Made by a program: the position numbers and the translations under genes. Source: Metellina segmentata (taxonomy: Eukaryota; Arthropoda; Arachnida; Araneae; Tetragnathidae). From it: a stretch of DNA of 64,000 nucleotides. The number at the start of each line of letters is the position of its first letter. The stretch's first letter is position 1. Location of the stretch: contig OX375877.1 of assembly GCA_947359465.1 (NCBI GenBank), positions 22,145,235-22,209,234 of the forward strand. The letters are read 5' to 3'. The notes below the pieces were generated by a model that did no database searches, was not told the DNA's origin, and saw nothing but the letters and a program-made list of their open reading frames with translations. This document shows positions 44,776-55,657 of this stretch, piece after piece.

Positions 44776-45059
44776 TTTATCCAACAGAAATAGATTGTGT
44801 GCCACGGAAAAACAAATATATTCAGGGATAGATTTTTTAACCAAAGAAACCTATTAACTCAAAATCAAATGTATTCACTCAGGTCCAATTTATATTTGTT
44901 TATATATAAATAATTTTTATCCTACACCAGACCTTGGCTTTTCCGCTATTAGTCTTCTTATGGTATAATTATTTTTAATATTGATTCATAAATAAATTCG
45001 ATGCGATGAAAAATATAATTTTGCGACAGTGTACAAATTTTTCATCACTGAGAAGAAAC

Positions 45060-45205
45060 GTTAGTTCCATTTACATGGTCTTGGGGGAGGGGGGAGGGGA
45101 CTCGTTTTGACGTCATGGCCCGGAAAGACGCTTGCGAAAGGAGTGTTGGTTTGCGAACCAAACCAAATGGGGGTTGGTGAGCAGGGGGTCGGAGCACCCT
45201 TATCA
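45060..45205 (+). mobile_element. Helitron-like 3' end fragment, copy C
   Basis: GGTTTGCGAACCAAACC (a hairpin), then GGGGGTTGGTGAGCAGGGGG and a degraded terminal hairpin ending CACCCTT, match the 3' ends of copies A and B. The 5' part is not recognisable. Confidence 0.5.
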
Positions 45206-46014
45206 CCTAAAAAGGTCAATGACGCATGTTTAAAATTTTAAATAAGCTTCCTTCATTTGTTTAAAATCATTAGCCATAGCAAGCCTCTTTTTATAAAACC
45301 ACCTAACCAATTTTACAAGCAAAAATGCAACTGCCTTTTAAAAAATCGCAAAATTGCTCAACCAAGCTCGTCAATAAAAATCAAACCTCGATCCGCCTCA
45401 TTTCAATATCACGTACTTCATTCAACAGAAACCCCATCCTTACTCCAGTCATGAGGCAAAAAGCTCAATTACCCGAGGTGTTAAAAAACACCCGCCTTTC
45501 CCCCTGGCTGTCAGTCGAAAAATCGCGTGATTTCGAACGCAGATGCGAGAAGTGTGATGCATTGTTGTGATGGAACTAAGTAACGGTATAATAAAGACGT
45601 TAATTCAGGCACGCTAGACCCGTCTTGGCACTTCTGTTTGGAGGTAGATCCCCCTTTTTTTCACACCCGAGTTTTTTAAATCTAGGTGAATGTGGTGCAT
45701 ATAAGAACATCTGCCGAACTCCCATTGTTCCCCGCGCTGATTACTCTATTGGATTAGCGTTCCAGGTTTGCTCGGGTCGCGGAAGGTTTGGCGATGAGGT
45801 TTCGTTCGCCAAGTTGATGGTCCTTGGTTTCCGGTTGTGCTCGGTGAAAATGAGTAATTGTGAAAGGTGTGCAGAGATTGCTGTATCAGAGAGAATTGGG
45901 ATGGTATGCTCTGCAGTGCTTTATGACCATAGTGCTGAGTCACGACATCAGAAAAAATTTCGACACTCGTTTGGGAAGATAGAAGTTTCACAAAATGTAC
46001 CTTTACTTGGATCA
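45206..46014. other. Unassigned DNA with unrecognised reading frames
   Basis: The frame at 45625-46026 (133 codons) and its neighbours show no family motif, and the last one runs into SINE sequence. Confidence 0.3.
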
Positions 46015-46108
46015 AACGTCATCTGAACCGTTGTTCAGAATTACGAGTTGCTTCCTATGTAATTGATCGCAGATAGTTGTCAACAGCCAGTTGTGCTGCT
46101 CCAATAAA
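46015..46108 (+). mobile_element. SINE 3' fragment, diverged
   Basis: CATCTGAACCGTTGTTCAGA, then GTCAACAGCCAGTTGTGCTG, match the SINE body and tail. Head and final tail are lost. A GT microsatellite follows at 46113-46130. Confidence 0.7.
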
Positions 46109-46344
46109 ATAACATGTGTGTGTGTGTGTGAATCAAAACATTCCCATAAGAAAACTAATTTTGAAACTGGATTATGATTTGGAATATACGCTGGTAGTCT
46201 TATGATTACAGTATCAAATAGGCTTCTTGGGCATTTCGTTTTACAATATTCTCAGAGTTGGAAGCAGAAGACTATGGAACTCCCTAAGTATTTGATCAGT
46301 TAGTGGAGGTACGCTACAGATAAATTAAGCCAATCCATCATTCT

Positions 46345-47200
46345 AGGAAAATTGGATCGAAATTATTTCGGTATCCATAATTCTAAGGCAGAAATTTCAA
46401 GATCTTCACCATTTCATTTTTGCAATATTTTGGAGAGGCGTCATAGAGCGATAAATGTCCAGAGTAAAACATTAGTGAAGATATACTAAAAAGAAAACCA
46501 AACTAATGCATCTTCTAAGAAAATTGGATCGAAATTCTTTAGTTATACAGAATTCTAGGGCAGTCAATTCAGGATCTTCACAATTTCATTTTTGCAATAT
46601 TTTGGAGAGAGACGTTATAGCGATAAAGGTACAGAGTAAGAAGCTAGTGAAGATACACTAACGGGAAAAGGAAACCAATGCATTTTATGAGAAAATTAGA
46701 TCGAAATTCTTTGGGGATTCATAATTCTAGGCTAGCCAGTTCAGAATCTTCACCATTTAATTTTTGCAATATTTTGTAGAGACGTTATAGCGATAAAAGT
46801 CCAAAGTAAGACATTGGTGAAGATACACTAACGGGAAAAGGAAACCAATGCATCTTATGAAAAAATTGGATCGAAATTCTTTGGGGATCCATAATTCTAA
46901 GGCAGTCAATTCAGGATCTTCACCATTTCATTTTTGCAATATTTTGAAGAGACGCCATAGCGATAAAGGCCCAGAGTAAGAAATTAGCGAAGATATGCTA
47001 ACGGGAAAACGAAACTAATGTATCTTCTGAAAAAATTGGATCGAAATTCTTTGGGGATCCTTAATATGCAAGACAGTAATTTCAGGATCAACAACATTGT
47101 TTTTTAGAATATATTGGAGATGAACTTAGGAGTGATCGGTGTAGAGTGTTTTATATTAGAACATATGATGTGCTAACGAGAAAATAAAACCATTGCATCT
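46345..47200 (+). repeat. ~171-bp satellite-like tandem repeat, five units
   Basis: ATTGGATCGAAATTCTTTGG starts at 46351, 46523, 46695, 46865 and 47035 (spacing 172, 172, 170, 170). Each unit has TTCATTTTTGCAATATTTTG and GTTATAGCGATAAA. A partial decayed unit precedes it (~46230-46340). The units differ by 10-20% by eye, so the array is not freshly homogenised. Confidence 0.92.
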
Positions 47201-48256
47201 CTTCCTTAGGTTTCATTTGTTGTTCCAAGGTCACTTTTTAACTTTGTAAGGACTCATTAAAGCGGGTTCAATGGTTTAAAGTGGATTTCGACCCACTACG
47301 AACATCCTTACGAAGACCAGTATTCTAATTCGTCTTCATATTTTTAACCAATGTCCAAGTATCACCTTAAGAAAACTTTAATTGACCGCGTTTCAAAATT
47401 GCAATGTTCAATCTGAATCTTTCCATTCGAGATGGGTCCAGGATCGTCACCAATAGACCCTTAGGGTGTTCCATTGGGGCGTAGGTTCAAATACCAGAAC
47501 TAAACTATGTTCAATACGGAAATACATTGGAGGTCCTTTTCAATGGGTAGCCTGAGTCAATTCAAATTCCGTATGTTTGGTATTTGATTTCTGCAAGTTT
47601 CAGAGAGAAGGTGTAAAAGCCACTCATGGGCCAGAATGTGACCCATAGATGGAGATATGTTAAGGGAAAACCAAACCCAAGCATTTACCTCATAAAACAA
47701 TGGTTACGAATGACGCTCATAGGGGGGTGGGGAGGGGGTGGCAACAATCGCAACTCCAGTTTCAATTTGGCTTTTCGAACACTTCATTTCTGCAGCTCTT
47801 GGAGTGGAACGCAAGAAGGCGATAAAGGCCCGTTTTCCGAATCCCCTGTGCCCGTCCATCAAATTCGATTACCTCAGCGCGATAATTAAGCCATCACGAT
47901 CCTTCGAAGGCGAGAAAAAAAACGAAGGGAGGGGTCGATCACGTGACCCAGGGAACGTCAATCACGCACCTTTCGGGACACGTGCTCCGTCCTTTTGCGA
48001 ATTGGGCGCGCTGCTTGGCTCGGAGAGGGAGCCCAATTTCCATATCAGAAGTCCCAGACGTTGGTCTTCGCGCTTATCGAGAAGTCCACGTGCCCCGATT
48101 AGTACGCGCTGTCATCCCACTCAAAGTATGTCGTCCGTGGACCCGTCACAACACATCTGCGTAACGGGTCCGGATCGCTCCCTCCAACACCGAACGTTTT
48201 TTACGATACACTCTGTACTGTACTGATGATCAACACTAGCATTTGACAGCTGTCAT
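47201..48256. other. GC-richer island with CACGTG boxes; longest unexplained frame
   Basis: About 47800-48200 is visibly richer in GC and CpG than its surroundings and carries CACGTG at 47940-47945, 47979-47984 and 48087-48092. The frame at 47738-48226 (162 codons) covers it but has no recognised domain and low-complexity Arg/Ser/Pro composition. It could be a promoter or first-exon region of a gene outside recognition, or just older unique DNA. Confidence 0.35.
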
Positions 48257-48933
48257 TTGACCTTCTCGTGGTTGTATCGACTAGGTAATGCAGTCATTGG
48301 CAGAGCTGACCAGATCTTGATGGTCATGATACCTCGTTATTGGAAGAAAACTAAACAGATTTTGGTCGCGTCTTCATAAAAAAATTGACAATATCATAAT
48401 GACGAGATATCTCATTTAAAACGCAATCGTTTTCAAAACTGACCGAAATTTGGTAATTTTTGATTAACATCGTACTAAAGCAACACAACGAGCTATAGAG
48501 GACGGTCCGGGATCAATCCCCTCCGAGGACAACACCACGTAAATTGGAATCACAGTCAGATGACGAGGCAACACCTGAACTGGTACTCCACTCTGCAAAC
48601 TTCCACACCAACCCAATGTGAGGATTTCGGCCACGACAGATTTAAGTTGCACCAGCCGCCTCTACACCATACGCTTACAAACATCCATGCACTGACCCGG
48701 ATTCGAGCCTGGAACCTTCCAATCTAGAGGCTAACACCTTAACCACCAGACCGGTTGAGCGACTCAAAACTGACCGTATCTTGATAGACATAGTTGTTAG
48801 AAATAAACTAAGCAGATCCTGATCAAGTCATCAACAAAACTTTGGTAATATCTTGATGACGAGATATCTCACTTGCAAAATCGATCAGATCATGATGGAC
48901 GAGATATCTCGTCGAAACCATTTGGATCGTTAA
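48257..48933 (+). mobile_element. TTAA MITE, family PB2, copy e, carrying a SINE
   Basis: The left end TTGACCTTCTCGTGG is a mutated PB2 start and the right end GTCGAAACCATTTGGATCGTTAA matches copy a's end. Internal GACGAGATATCTC motifs occur at ~48401, 48855 and 48898. The middle is interrupted by a SINE at 48446-48763. Confidence 0.7.
48446..48763 (-). mobile_element. Full-length SINE, type-A head, exact 13-bp target duplication
   Basis: TCAAAACTGACCG occurs at 48433-48445 and 48764-48776. The reverse strand reads head GTCGCTCAACCGGTCTGGTG, then GGTTAAGG and B-box-like GGCTCGAATCC, the SINE body, and tail CGATGTTAATCAAAAATTACC. It lies inside a PB2 MITE, so this SINE moved after that MITE. 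Confidence 0.94.
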
Positions 48934-48936
48934 GTA

Positions 48937-49814
48937 TTTGTTTTAAATTGGTCTGGGCAACCCCGAGGATGGTACATGATAAAACAGAGTGGCAAAGCAC
49001 TATTTGATTTGCAACTTCCAGCCATACGATAGTTTAAAAAATATCTCAGTAGGTCAACGTACTACTTGCCTTGATCTTCACTAATTTCGGGTGACCAACC
49101 TGCGAGTTGTAGGTAGCGATTGCTTCTAGGATATATTTCCTTTTCTGTATCAGAGTAAGAGTTTACTTTCACGTCTCTATCACTTGAAGTTGTCTGTTTT
49201 GTGTATGACATAGCTTGGCTAAATATGTGTGGTCTTTGTGTCATAAAAAAACTAAAACTGACTTTTTTTCAGTCAGTCAGTTCTATATTTAAAGAAGTGT
49301 AGTGATTATACAAAAGCACAATTATCTTAATTGTGCGTCCGGCGAAAAATATGGTAGATTAATGGTAGAGAAAATTAAATTGAAATGACTTCACTAATAA
49401 ATTCATAGAAAATTTTACTTAGGGACATGTCCCAATATTTAAATACACGTAAATGTCGTAATTTCCAATAATACCCGTTTTCGATGCAAATTTTCATTTT
49501 TATACCAAAATTTAACTTCCAAAAACATTTGTTCAGCCACTTTTTAATTATGAGAGTGGAAAATTTGTAGCTCCGAATATTTGATTAGTTTCGCAGACTT
49601 TTCTTCCGAAATAATCTTTCTACCAACTCAATTTATTTACGTTACTATTAAGTATCCAACAAAATGTACGTAGTGTTTCTTTTATAAGGTAGATTTTAAT
49701 GTGCCATATTAACTATCAAATTGCTGTTTGAGAACATTATGAATAATAACCTTCATATCGTCAGCTTAGCGCACAAGCTAGCATTTTATCTTAGGCATTA
49801 AATACTAATTACAG
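48937..49814. other. AT-rich DNA, nothing recognised
   Basis: The 60-codon minus frame 49062-49244 has no motif. No element ends were seen. Confidence 0.45.
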
Positions 49815-51325
49815 ATGTGTCCATCGTGTGCCTTTTTCCGCATCTGAAAACACTGGCATATTTGATTATTTGAGTGATCAACCAAAGTAGGCTGCAACCC
49901 TGAATGTATCTATGAATTTGCAAAAATTATCCCAAATATCTTCGCAATAAAAAAAGAAATCATCACTTCCGCTTGAGTTATTCAAGTGGAAGACATAATC
50001 ACAACCAGAAATTGATTTTTTAAACGAAATTCAGTTTTCCTATTCCTTTGCAACGTAAAGACGTATTTTGCAGCAAGAAACTGCAATCATACATAACCCT
50101 CAATGAGACATGTTTTGAACAGTGGAGAAATTAACTTCCATTTGGTTTTATGTAAAAAGACAGGAAATATTCACCAACAAGTTGTTGAGAATTTTGTGCT
50201 CTTGTTCAATTGCTTTCTTAAACCGTCTGATTATAATGAACTAGGCCCGCCCCCAGCTCGTTAACGCTTACCAACCCTTGGAGGATTGCTATGTAATTCT
50301 AATTGGTTCGTTGCTCGAACCTAGCTCGCTTCAGTGAAGGCATGTGTCCTAGCAGAAGGAATTGTTTACAAAATATGATATTTCAAAAAATATTTTTCAA
50401 ATATAAATTTGTTGCACTACAGAAAAGTTGTAGAGTACCTCTGGAATCAGAACTCGAACAATTTAGAATTCAAATGAAAACTTTGAGAGCAAATTTTGAC
50501 TCGAAATGTGAGCACTGCTTTGGAAATCGAATACCCAGCATGTTATTTGTAAAGAGTGCAACAGCTCAACTAATATTTATGTTTTTTCAATAAAATGTCA
50601 TCTGATAACGTTATAAAGTCAACTGATGTACGAGGCTTCGTGGTAAACAATCGCACACTGTTGCCAAAACGCGACAACAAATAACGTCTTTTTTATGTGC
50701 CGCTTGAGAGAATTATATAAATAGACTAAACCATCTTCAACAGCAATTAGTAATTTCTTGTTCCTTCCTTCCACTTCTGAAAACTCTGATATGTTTGATA
50801 ATTTGAATGATTAACCAAAGAAGCCTGGAATTTTGAATGTATCTCTGAAGTCTCAAATTTAGTTGGCATTGCGTATGTTGTGTTTGTCGCAGCTTGGCCA
50901 AATACGACTCTCGATCCATAAAACCCAACCAAGCAATTCTGAAGACCCAAAAAATGACTCAAAATCACGACTTGATACCACACAAAATCAACAACACTGC
51001 CACTTGCGGCATTCAACTGCAAAACGTAGCGAAAACCGGGAAGGGATTTTTCAAAAAGAAATTCGATCCGTCCCCCTCCCCGTCGTAACGACATACTTCG
51101 CATCAAGAAACTCGAGTCATAACACTCAGAGCTGTTGAGCAACGAGACATGTTGAACAGTGGAGAAAATGGCCCTAACCTCCATTTATCTCACCATTTGG
51201 TCTTCCCATCTAAAAGAAAAAAGCAAAAAACAACCACGCATAAGACACGCCGAGAATGTTGCGCACTATTGACTTGTTTTCTCAAACCGACGACTGACTC
51301 TAATGAACTAAACCAACCGCGTCAA
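49815..51325 (+). repeat. Diverged tandem duplication of ~0.5 kb, first copy split by a Helitron-like element
   Basis: Copy 1 (49815-50240, continuing 50726-50760) and copy 2 (50745-51345) share AAACTCTGATATGTTTGAT-like starts, GATCAACCAAAG / GATTAACCAAAG, CTGAATGTATCTATGAA, GCAAGAAACTGCAATCAT / TCAAGAAACTCGAGTCAT, GAGACATGTTTTGAACAGTG and TAATGAACTA. The 145-codon minus frame 50747-51184 lies in copy 2 and is not preserved in copy 1, so it is unlikely to be a gene. Confidence 0.75.
50241..50725 (-). mobile_element. Helitron-like non-autonomous element, copy B
   Basis: On the reverse strand it starts TCTATTTATATAATTCTCTC and ends GGGGGCGGGCCTAG, a 3' CTAG that fits the Helitron CTRR rule. 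Host sequence TAATGAA|CTAAACC is restored exactly when it is removed, as seen in the second copy of the surrounding duplication (TAATGAACTAAACC), so there is no target duplication. It matches copy A through GCATGCTGGGTATTCGATTT-like, TTGTAAACAATTCCTTCTGC and CTAGGACACATG blocks but lacks the ~190-bp segment carrying the histone-type stem-loop. Confidence 0.75.
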
Positions 51326-52276
51326 CAACAAATATGCGTGTCTTGTGCCTTCCTCCCCCTTTCAGAAAACACCAAGGGGGAGGAGATGGAAGCACATAAC
51401 AGCAAAAAAACACCCCTTAACAAATGGAGGGTGGCAGTGGAGAATCGTTCTTGCAGCTGTGAACCCCCGACCTCCCCAAGTGTCGCAAAGTGGGTTGGCG
51501 AAGAAGGAAGAACAGGATGAAAAGAGGGGGTGGTTGTAAAAAAAGACGCGTGAGGGTGGTTGGAAAGGATATTTTTTTTGAAGGTTCATTTAGAACGTCT
51601 CTTTTCTTTCAGTCGCCGCGCGTATTTTTCAGTGCTCGGTTCTTGGAATTAAAATAAACAAGGGGGGGGGCAGTTGTCTGTCAGAGATGCGATTTGTTTT
51701 GGGATGGGGAGAACGAAAAAATTGTAAACGGCACTGGCTTGATTCTGATGAAGATGGGTTTTTTTTTTTTTTTTTTTTTTTGGCATTAGGCCGTTAGCGA
51801 TTGTTGGATATGAATCTTGATGCAAATCAGAGGTGTTCGTTTACCATGAAGTAGAGGTTGCTTGTGTTGCGGATGGCTGATAATTACTGAGCAGACATCA
51901 ATACTTAGAAAAGCAGTAGCCGTGTCGTTTAAGACTGGGGATGAAGAAATTGAATTTGCTCTGTAATTAACTATTCATAAATAAAAGAGTGTGATTCGAT
52001 TATTTTTCCTGCTTCTGCATATCTAGATAAACATGTCAGTACGTGTTTCTTGCCCGCAACTTTGTAGTGTTGTAGAGGAGCATTTCGTATTCAAACAAAT
52101 GTAATTTTGACAGGATAATTAACAGACAAAAATCGTCATAAAATCTGATACATTTTCATCCGGTATCAAAATATCACCGAAGATGAAATTACAGCAATAA
52201 ACAATACATAAAGAAGTGAAGAATTTTGGAAATATTGCCTGTAATTCCATAATGAACTAAGCAGCAAATGGCCTAG
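51326..52276. other. Unassigned DNA with a 23-base T run
   Basis: Pure T at 51759-51781 and a 9-base G run at 51662-51670. The T run could be a reversed poly(A) tail of a retrocopy, but no parent sequence or target duplication was seen. Confidence 0.35.
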
Positions 52277-52437
52277 ATTTTATCCTGAGTTACAAGCTCA
52301 GTTACAGGATTTTATACTGAGATTGAGCTGAGTTACAAGATTCTATACTGAGTTTAAGCTGAGTTACAAGATTTTATACTGAGTTTAAGCTGAGTTACAA
52401 GATTTTATACTGAGTTTAAGCTCAGTTACAAGTTTGA
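52277..52437. repeat. 31-bp minisatellite, ~5 units
   Basis: Units of TGAGTTACAAGATTTTATAC followed by TGAGTTTAAGC repeat head to tail, with variant first and last units containing the reversed core CTCAGTTACAAG. Confidence 0.9.
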
Positions 52438-52520
52438 GCTACAGACAGCGCGCTGTCTAGAAGCTCAAATCTGATAGATCATGCGCATGGGTAAACTGCT
52501 TATAACAGCTGAGCGTGTAT

Positions 52521-52830
52521 GGTAATGATGATTAATTAACATAGCTATAGAACAACACAGCGGCCTATTGGCGACGGTCGGAGATTAATCCCTCCCCAAC
52601 CGAGTATAACACGCATTTTTGAATCACGGTCAGTTGACGAGGACAAAACCTGAAATGGCACACCCATTTTCACACTTCCACACTACGCTAACGTGATGAC
52701 ATTTAAGGCCACAACATATTTAACGTGCATCAGCCCGTGTATACGAAGGTCTTTGGTTTGGTCCTAGTTTCGAACTCACTACCCCTCGGTTTGTAATCCG
52801 TTACCCTACCGACTAGGCAACCGCCGACCA
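52521..52830 (-). mobile_element. SINE, type-B head, diverged
   Basis: Reverse strand: head GGTCGGCGGTTGCCTAGTCG, B-box-like GAGTTCGAAACTAGG, then body and tail. It abuts, head to head, the next SINE at 52831. Confidence 0.85.
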
Positions 52831-53150
52831 ACCAGTTTAAGGTATTAGCCTCCAGATCGGAAGGTTCCTGGTTAGAAACCGGGTCAGTGCATAGATATTT
52901 GTAAGCGTATGGTGTAGAGGCGACTGGTGCACCTTAAATCTGTCGTCTCCGAAAGTCCGAAAGTCGGGTTAGGTTGAAAGTTTGGAGAGTGGGGTGCCAG
53001 GTCAGGTGTTGCCTCGTCATCTGACCGTGGTTCAAAATTACGAGGTGTTGTCCTAGGATCTTTCCCTTAAGGGACTGATCCCGGACCGTCGTCAATAGCC
53101 CGTTGGGTTACTCTAGTACGACGTTAATTAAAAATTACCAATTACTGACT
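52831..53150 (+). mobile_element. Near full-length SINE, type-A head
   Basis: It begins CCAGTTTAAGGTATTAGCCT with a degenerate B box GGTTAGAAACC, followed by the complete body and the tail CGACGTTAATTAAAAATTACC. Confidence 0.9.
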
Positions 53151-53207
53151 GGGTTACAGTGGCCGCCCCTTTTCAACATGGAAATACCAGCATCTGGGCT
53201 TCAATGG

Positions 53208-53818
53208 TAATGGTAAATTTAATTAACGATGTACTAGAGCAATACTACAGACTATTGACGCCGGTCCGGGATAAATCCCCTAAGGGAAGTTGGTAATTGA
53301 TAATTAACGTTGTACTAGAGCAACACAACTGGCTATTGACGACGGTTCGGGTAATGGTAATGGTAATTTTAGTTAACGTCGTACTAGAGCAACACAACGG
53401 GCTATTGACGACTGTCCGGGATCACTCCCTTAAGGGAAAGTTTCGAGGACAACACCTAGCCTCTAGATCGGAATGTTCCTGGTTCGAATCCGGGTTCGGG
53501 CATTGATGTTTGTAAGCGTATGGTGTAGAGGCGGCTGGTGCACCTTAAATCTGTCGTGGCCGAAAGTCCTCACGTTGGGTTGGCGTGGAAGTTTGGAGAG
53601 TGGGGTGCCAGCTCAGATGTTGCTTCGTCATCTGACCCTGGTTCAAAATTACGAGGTGTTGTCCTCGGATCTTTCCCTTAAGGGACTGATCCCGGACCGT
53701 CGTCAATAGCCCGTGGTGTTGCTCTAGTACGACGTTAACTAAAATTACCATTACCATTCACGAGGACAACACCACGTAATGTTGAACCACGGTCAGATGA
53801 CGAGGCAACACCCGAGCA
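53208..53818. mobile_element. Nest of SINEs inside one 13-bp target duplication
   Basis: TGGGCTTCAATGG at 53195-53207 and 53819-53831 bounds the block. The outer element is a 5'-truncated minus-strand SINE (53208-53288 and 53758-53818). Inside lie two minus tails (53289-53351; 53352-53456) and a plus-strand SINE (53457-53757) with B box GGTTCGAATCC. The tails 53352-53456 and 53655-53757 form a ~105-bp inverted repeat. Frames 53473-53709 and 53545-53757 are SINE translations that recur in other copies. Confidence 0.85.
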
Positions 53819-53831
53819 TGGGCTTCAATGG

Positions 53832-54394
53832 AAACTATGCCACTGTAAAACAGCCTTCTTGGGTAGTGTGATAGAATCTCTGACGTTTGAGCACTGGCAC
53901 TGCACAAATTGTAACCACCAAAGAACGTGACAAGACACAAACGAGTCGCACAGACTTTCTGACAGGAAAGATGCCGTGAAATCGACAACCCCGAAATCGT
54001 CGGAGCAGTCTGCTCGAAAGGGAAAAGGTGTCGTTGAAGAATGTGAGTCTCGTAAATTCCATCGCCGCCTGGAATAAACATATCAACAAAATTGTTTACT
54101 CCCTGCCAACGGTCTCTCGGGCTCGTATATCAATAGCCCGTTTTGAAAAATAACTGTTTGCCGGCAGTGACACTTTTTTCGTTCCCTTTCAACGGGAACA
54201 AAGTGGAGCAGATAAGCGAAAACGGTACCACGCTGCCGTAACAGCAGAATTTCTATTAGATGATGCATCTGCAAGTTGAGACTTCCGGAACAGTTGATTT
54301 AGTTCCAGCTTTGCATCTCTTCACTTTCTCTCCAAACAATTCGTTTCCGACACTTGTATCTCCCTTGTTTTCTGTATTTCCATCCTTCACGCAA
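53832..54394. other. Unassigned single-copy DNA
   Basis: Moderate GC content and several overlapping short minus frames (53758-54441), none with a recognised motif. Confidence 0.35.
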
Positions 54395-54510
54395 ATCCAC
54401 GTGGGCGTGGTGTGGAAGTTTGGAGAGTGGGATGCCAGCACATGTGCTTCCTCGTCAATTGACCGTGGTTCAAAATGACGTGGTGCCGTCCTCTGATCTT
54501 TCCCTTCAAG
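54395..54510 (+). mobile_element. SINE middle fragment
   Basis: GTGGTGTGGAAGTTTGGAGA, then GACCGTGGTTCAAAATGACG and GATCTTTCCCTT. Head and tail are lost. Confidence 0.85.
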
Positions 54511-54813
54511 CTTCGGTTTCCTATGAAAGCGTAGCCGTGACCCAGCAGCCGTGATGTAGCGGTGGGTGGCGTAACTAAATCGTTGTTTATACTAACACAT
54601 GGTGTTGGTTTCCTAGAGAGCGTTGTTTGTGAACGTAACGAAAATTATCGGAGCCGCCATTTCCATGACTGTGGTCATAGCGGTCTCAAACAGTTGGGGA
54701 ACGTTTATTCTCTTGTAGCGGCAAGATTTTATTTGCTGCGCCAAACGATTCGAGCGATGAGGAGCAAAATAAATAAACATTTTTGACTGCCATTGATTAA
54801 TTCGTTTTTGTAA

Positions 54814-55056
54814 AATCGGGATCGTTAAAAACAGAATAAAAATCTCAACGGATTTGAAATATGCGGAAAATTTGACACCAGATCGATACCTTAAATGTGA
54901 TTTTCTTTAAATAAATAATTAATTATTTAATAAATAATTAAATAATCAAATGGTAAATAATTGAATAATAAAACTGTTTTTGATATCGATCTGGCGTAAA
55001 AATTTACGCTGATTTGAAATCTGTTGAAATTTTCACTCTACCTTCAACGATCCCGA
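54814..55056. repeat. Fold-back element, ~75-bp arms, AT-rich centre
   Basis: The left arm ATCGGGATCGTT...GATTTGAAAT...CCAGATCGATACC (54814-54894) is mirrored by GATATCGATCTGG...GATTTGAAATC...AACGATCCCGA (54981-55056) with scattered mismatches. The centre is TAATTATTTAATAAATAATT-like. It is probably a MITE; the target duplication is not clear. Confidence 0.75.
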
Positions 55057-55277
55057 AGTTAGAAACTTTGAACTAGAGAATAAAAAAACCACTTTGTTTT
55101 GTTTCTCGAATAAAATAAACCACGACAGCCGTCTGTGTTGCCCATTCTCCAACGCATTCTATCCGCCTAATTTGACACCTCTTGACTCTTATTTAGACGG
55201 TCGTCTAGTTATGCCTTCGGCATCATGACGTATCACGTCTGTAAGATAACGGTTCCACTTTCTTTGGATACCGAAGC

Positions 55278-55372
55278 TTGAGGGATTGATCCCGGACCGT
55301 CATCAATAGCCCGTTGTGTTGCTCTAGTACGACGTTAATTTTAAAAAATTACTAAATACTAATTACCACGGC
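55278..55372 (+). mobile_element. SINE tail fragment
   Basis: GAGGGATTGATCCCGGACCG, then CTCTAGTACGACGTTAATTT and a tail ending AATTACC. Confidence 0.88.
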
Positions 55373-55657
55373 TTTTGGTGCAATATCTTATGTAGTTCTG
55401 CGAATTCGAATTTCATAGAGTGGAGACAAATATGGTGAATTCGTTAATGTCTATTAATATCATATGACCAATCAATGGACTAATCAGATGATCAATCAAC
55501 GAATGGGCGTCTTTTCCATCCTATCGACCAATCAGATGACGAATGTTAGGTTTCACCCGGAAGACGAAAGAAGTCTGAAGGTCTACTAGTTTGAGTCACA
55601 TATTCATGGACACATAAAAAGGTAACCATTGCTCTCTATTATTATAGTTCCTACATA

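Noticed and set aside
44406..44844. Two long minus-strand frames of repeated LTHLYSM
   Set aside because: They are translations of the 21-bp minisatellite and have no non-repeat domain.
45625..46026. 133-residue plus-strand frame
   Set aside because: No family motif; an antisense frame of similar length overlaps and its end runs into a SINE fragment.
47738..48226. 162-residue frame as a host gene
   Set aside because: No domain, low-complexity composition and no splice or conservation evidence; kept only as a candidate region.
50747..51184. 145-residue minus-strand frame
   Set aside because: Lies in one copy of a duplicated sequence and is not preserved in the other.
51759..51781. Poly(T) run as evidence of a reversed processed pseudogene
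   Set aside because: No parent gene sequence or target duplication was found next to it.
53473..53709. Conserved-looking 78-residue protein also seen at 35980-36183, 37833-38069 and 60355-60558
   Set aside because: All are the same stretch of the SINE body read in frame; SINEs are non-coding and the frame is broken in other copies.
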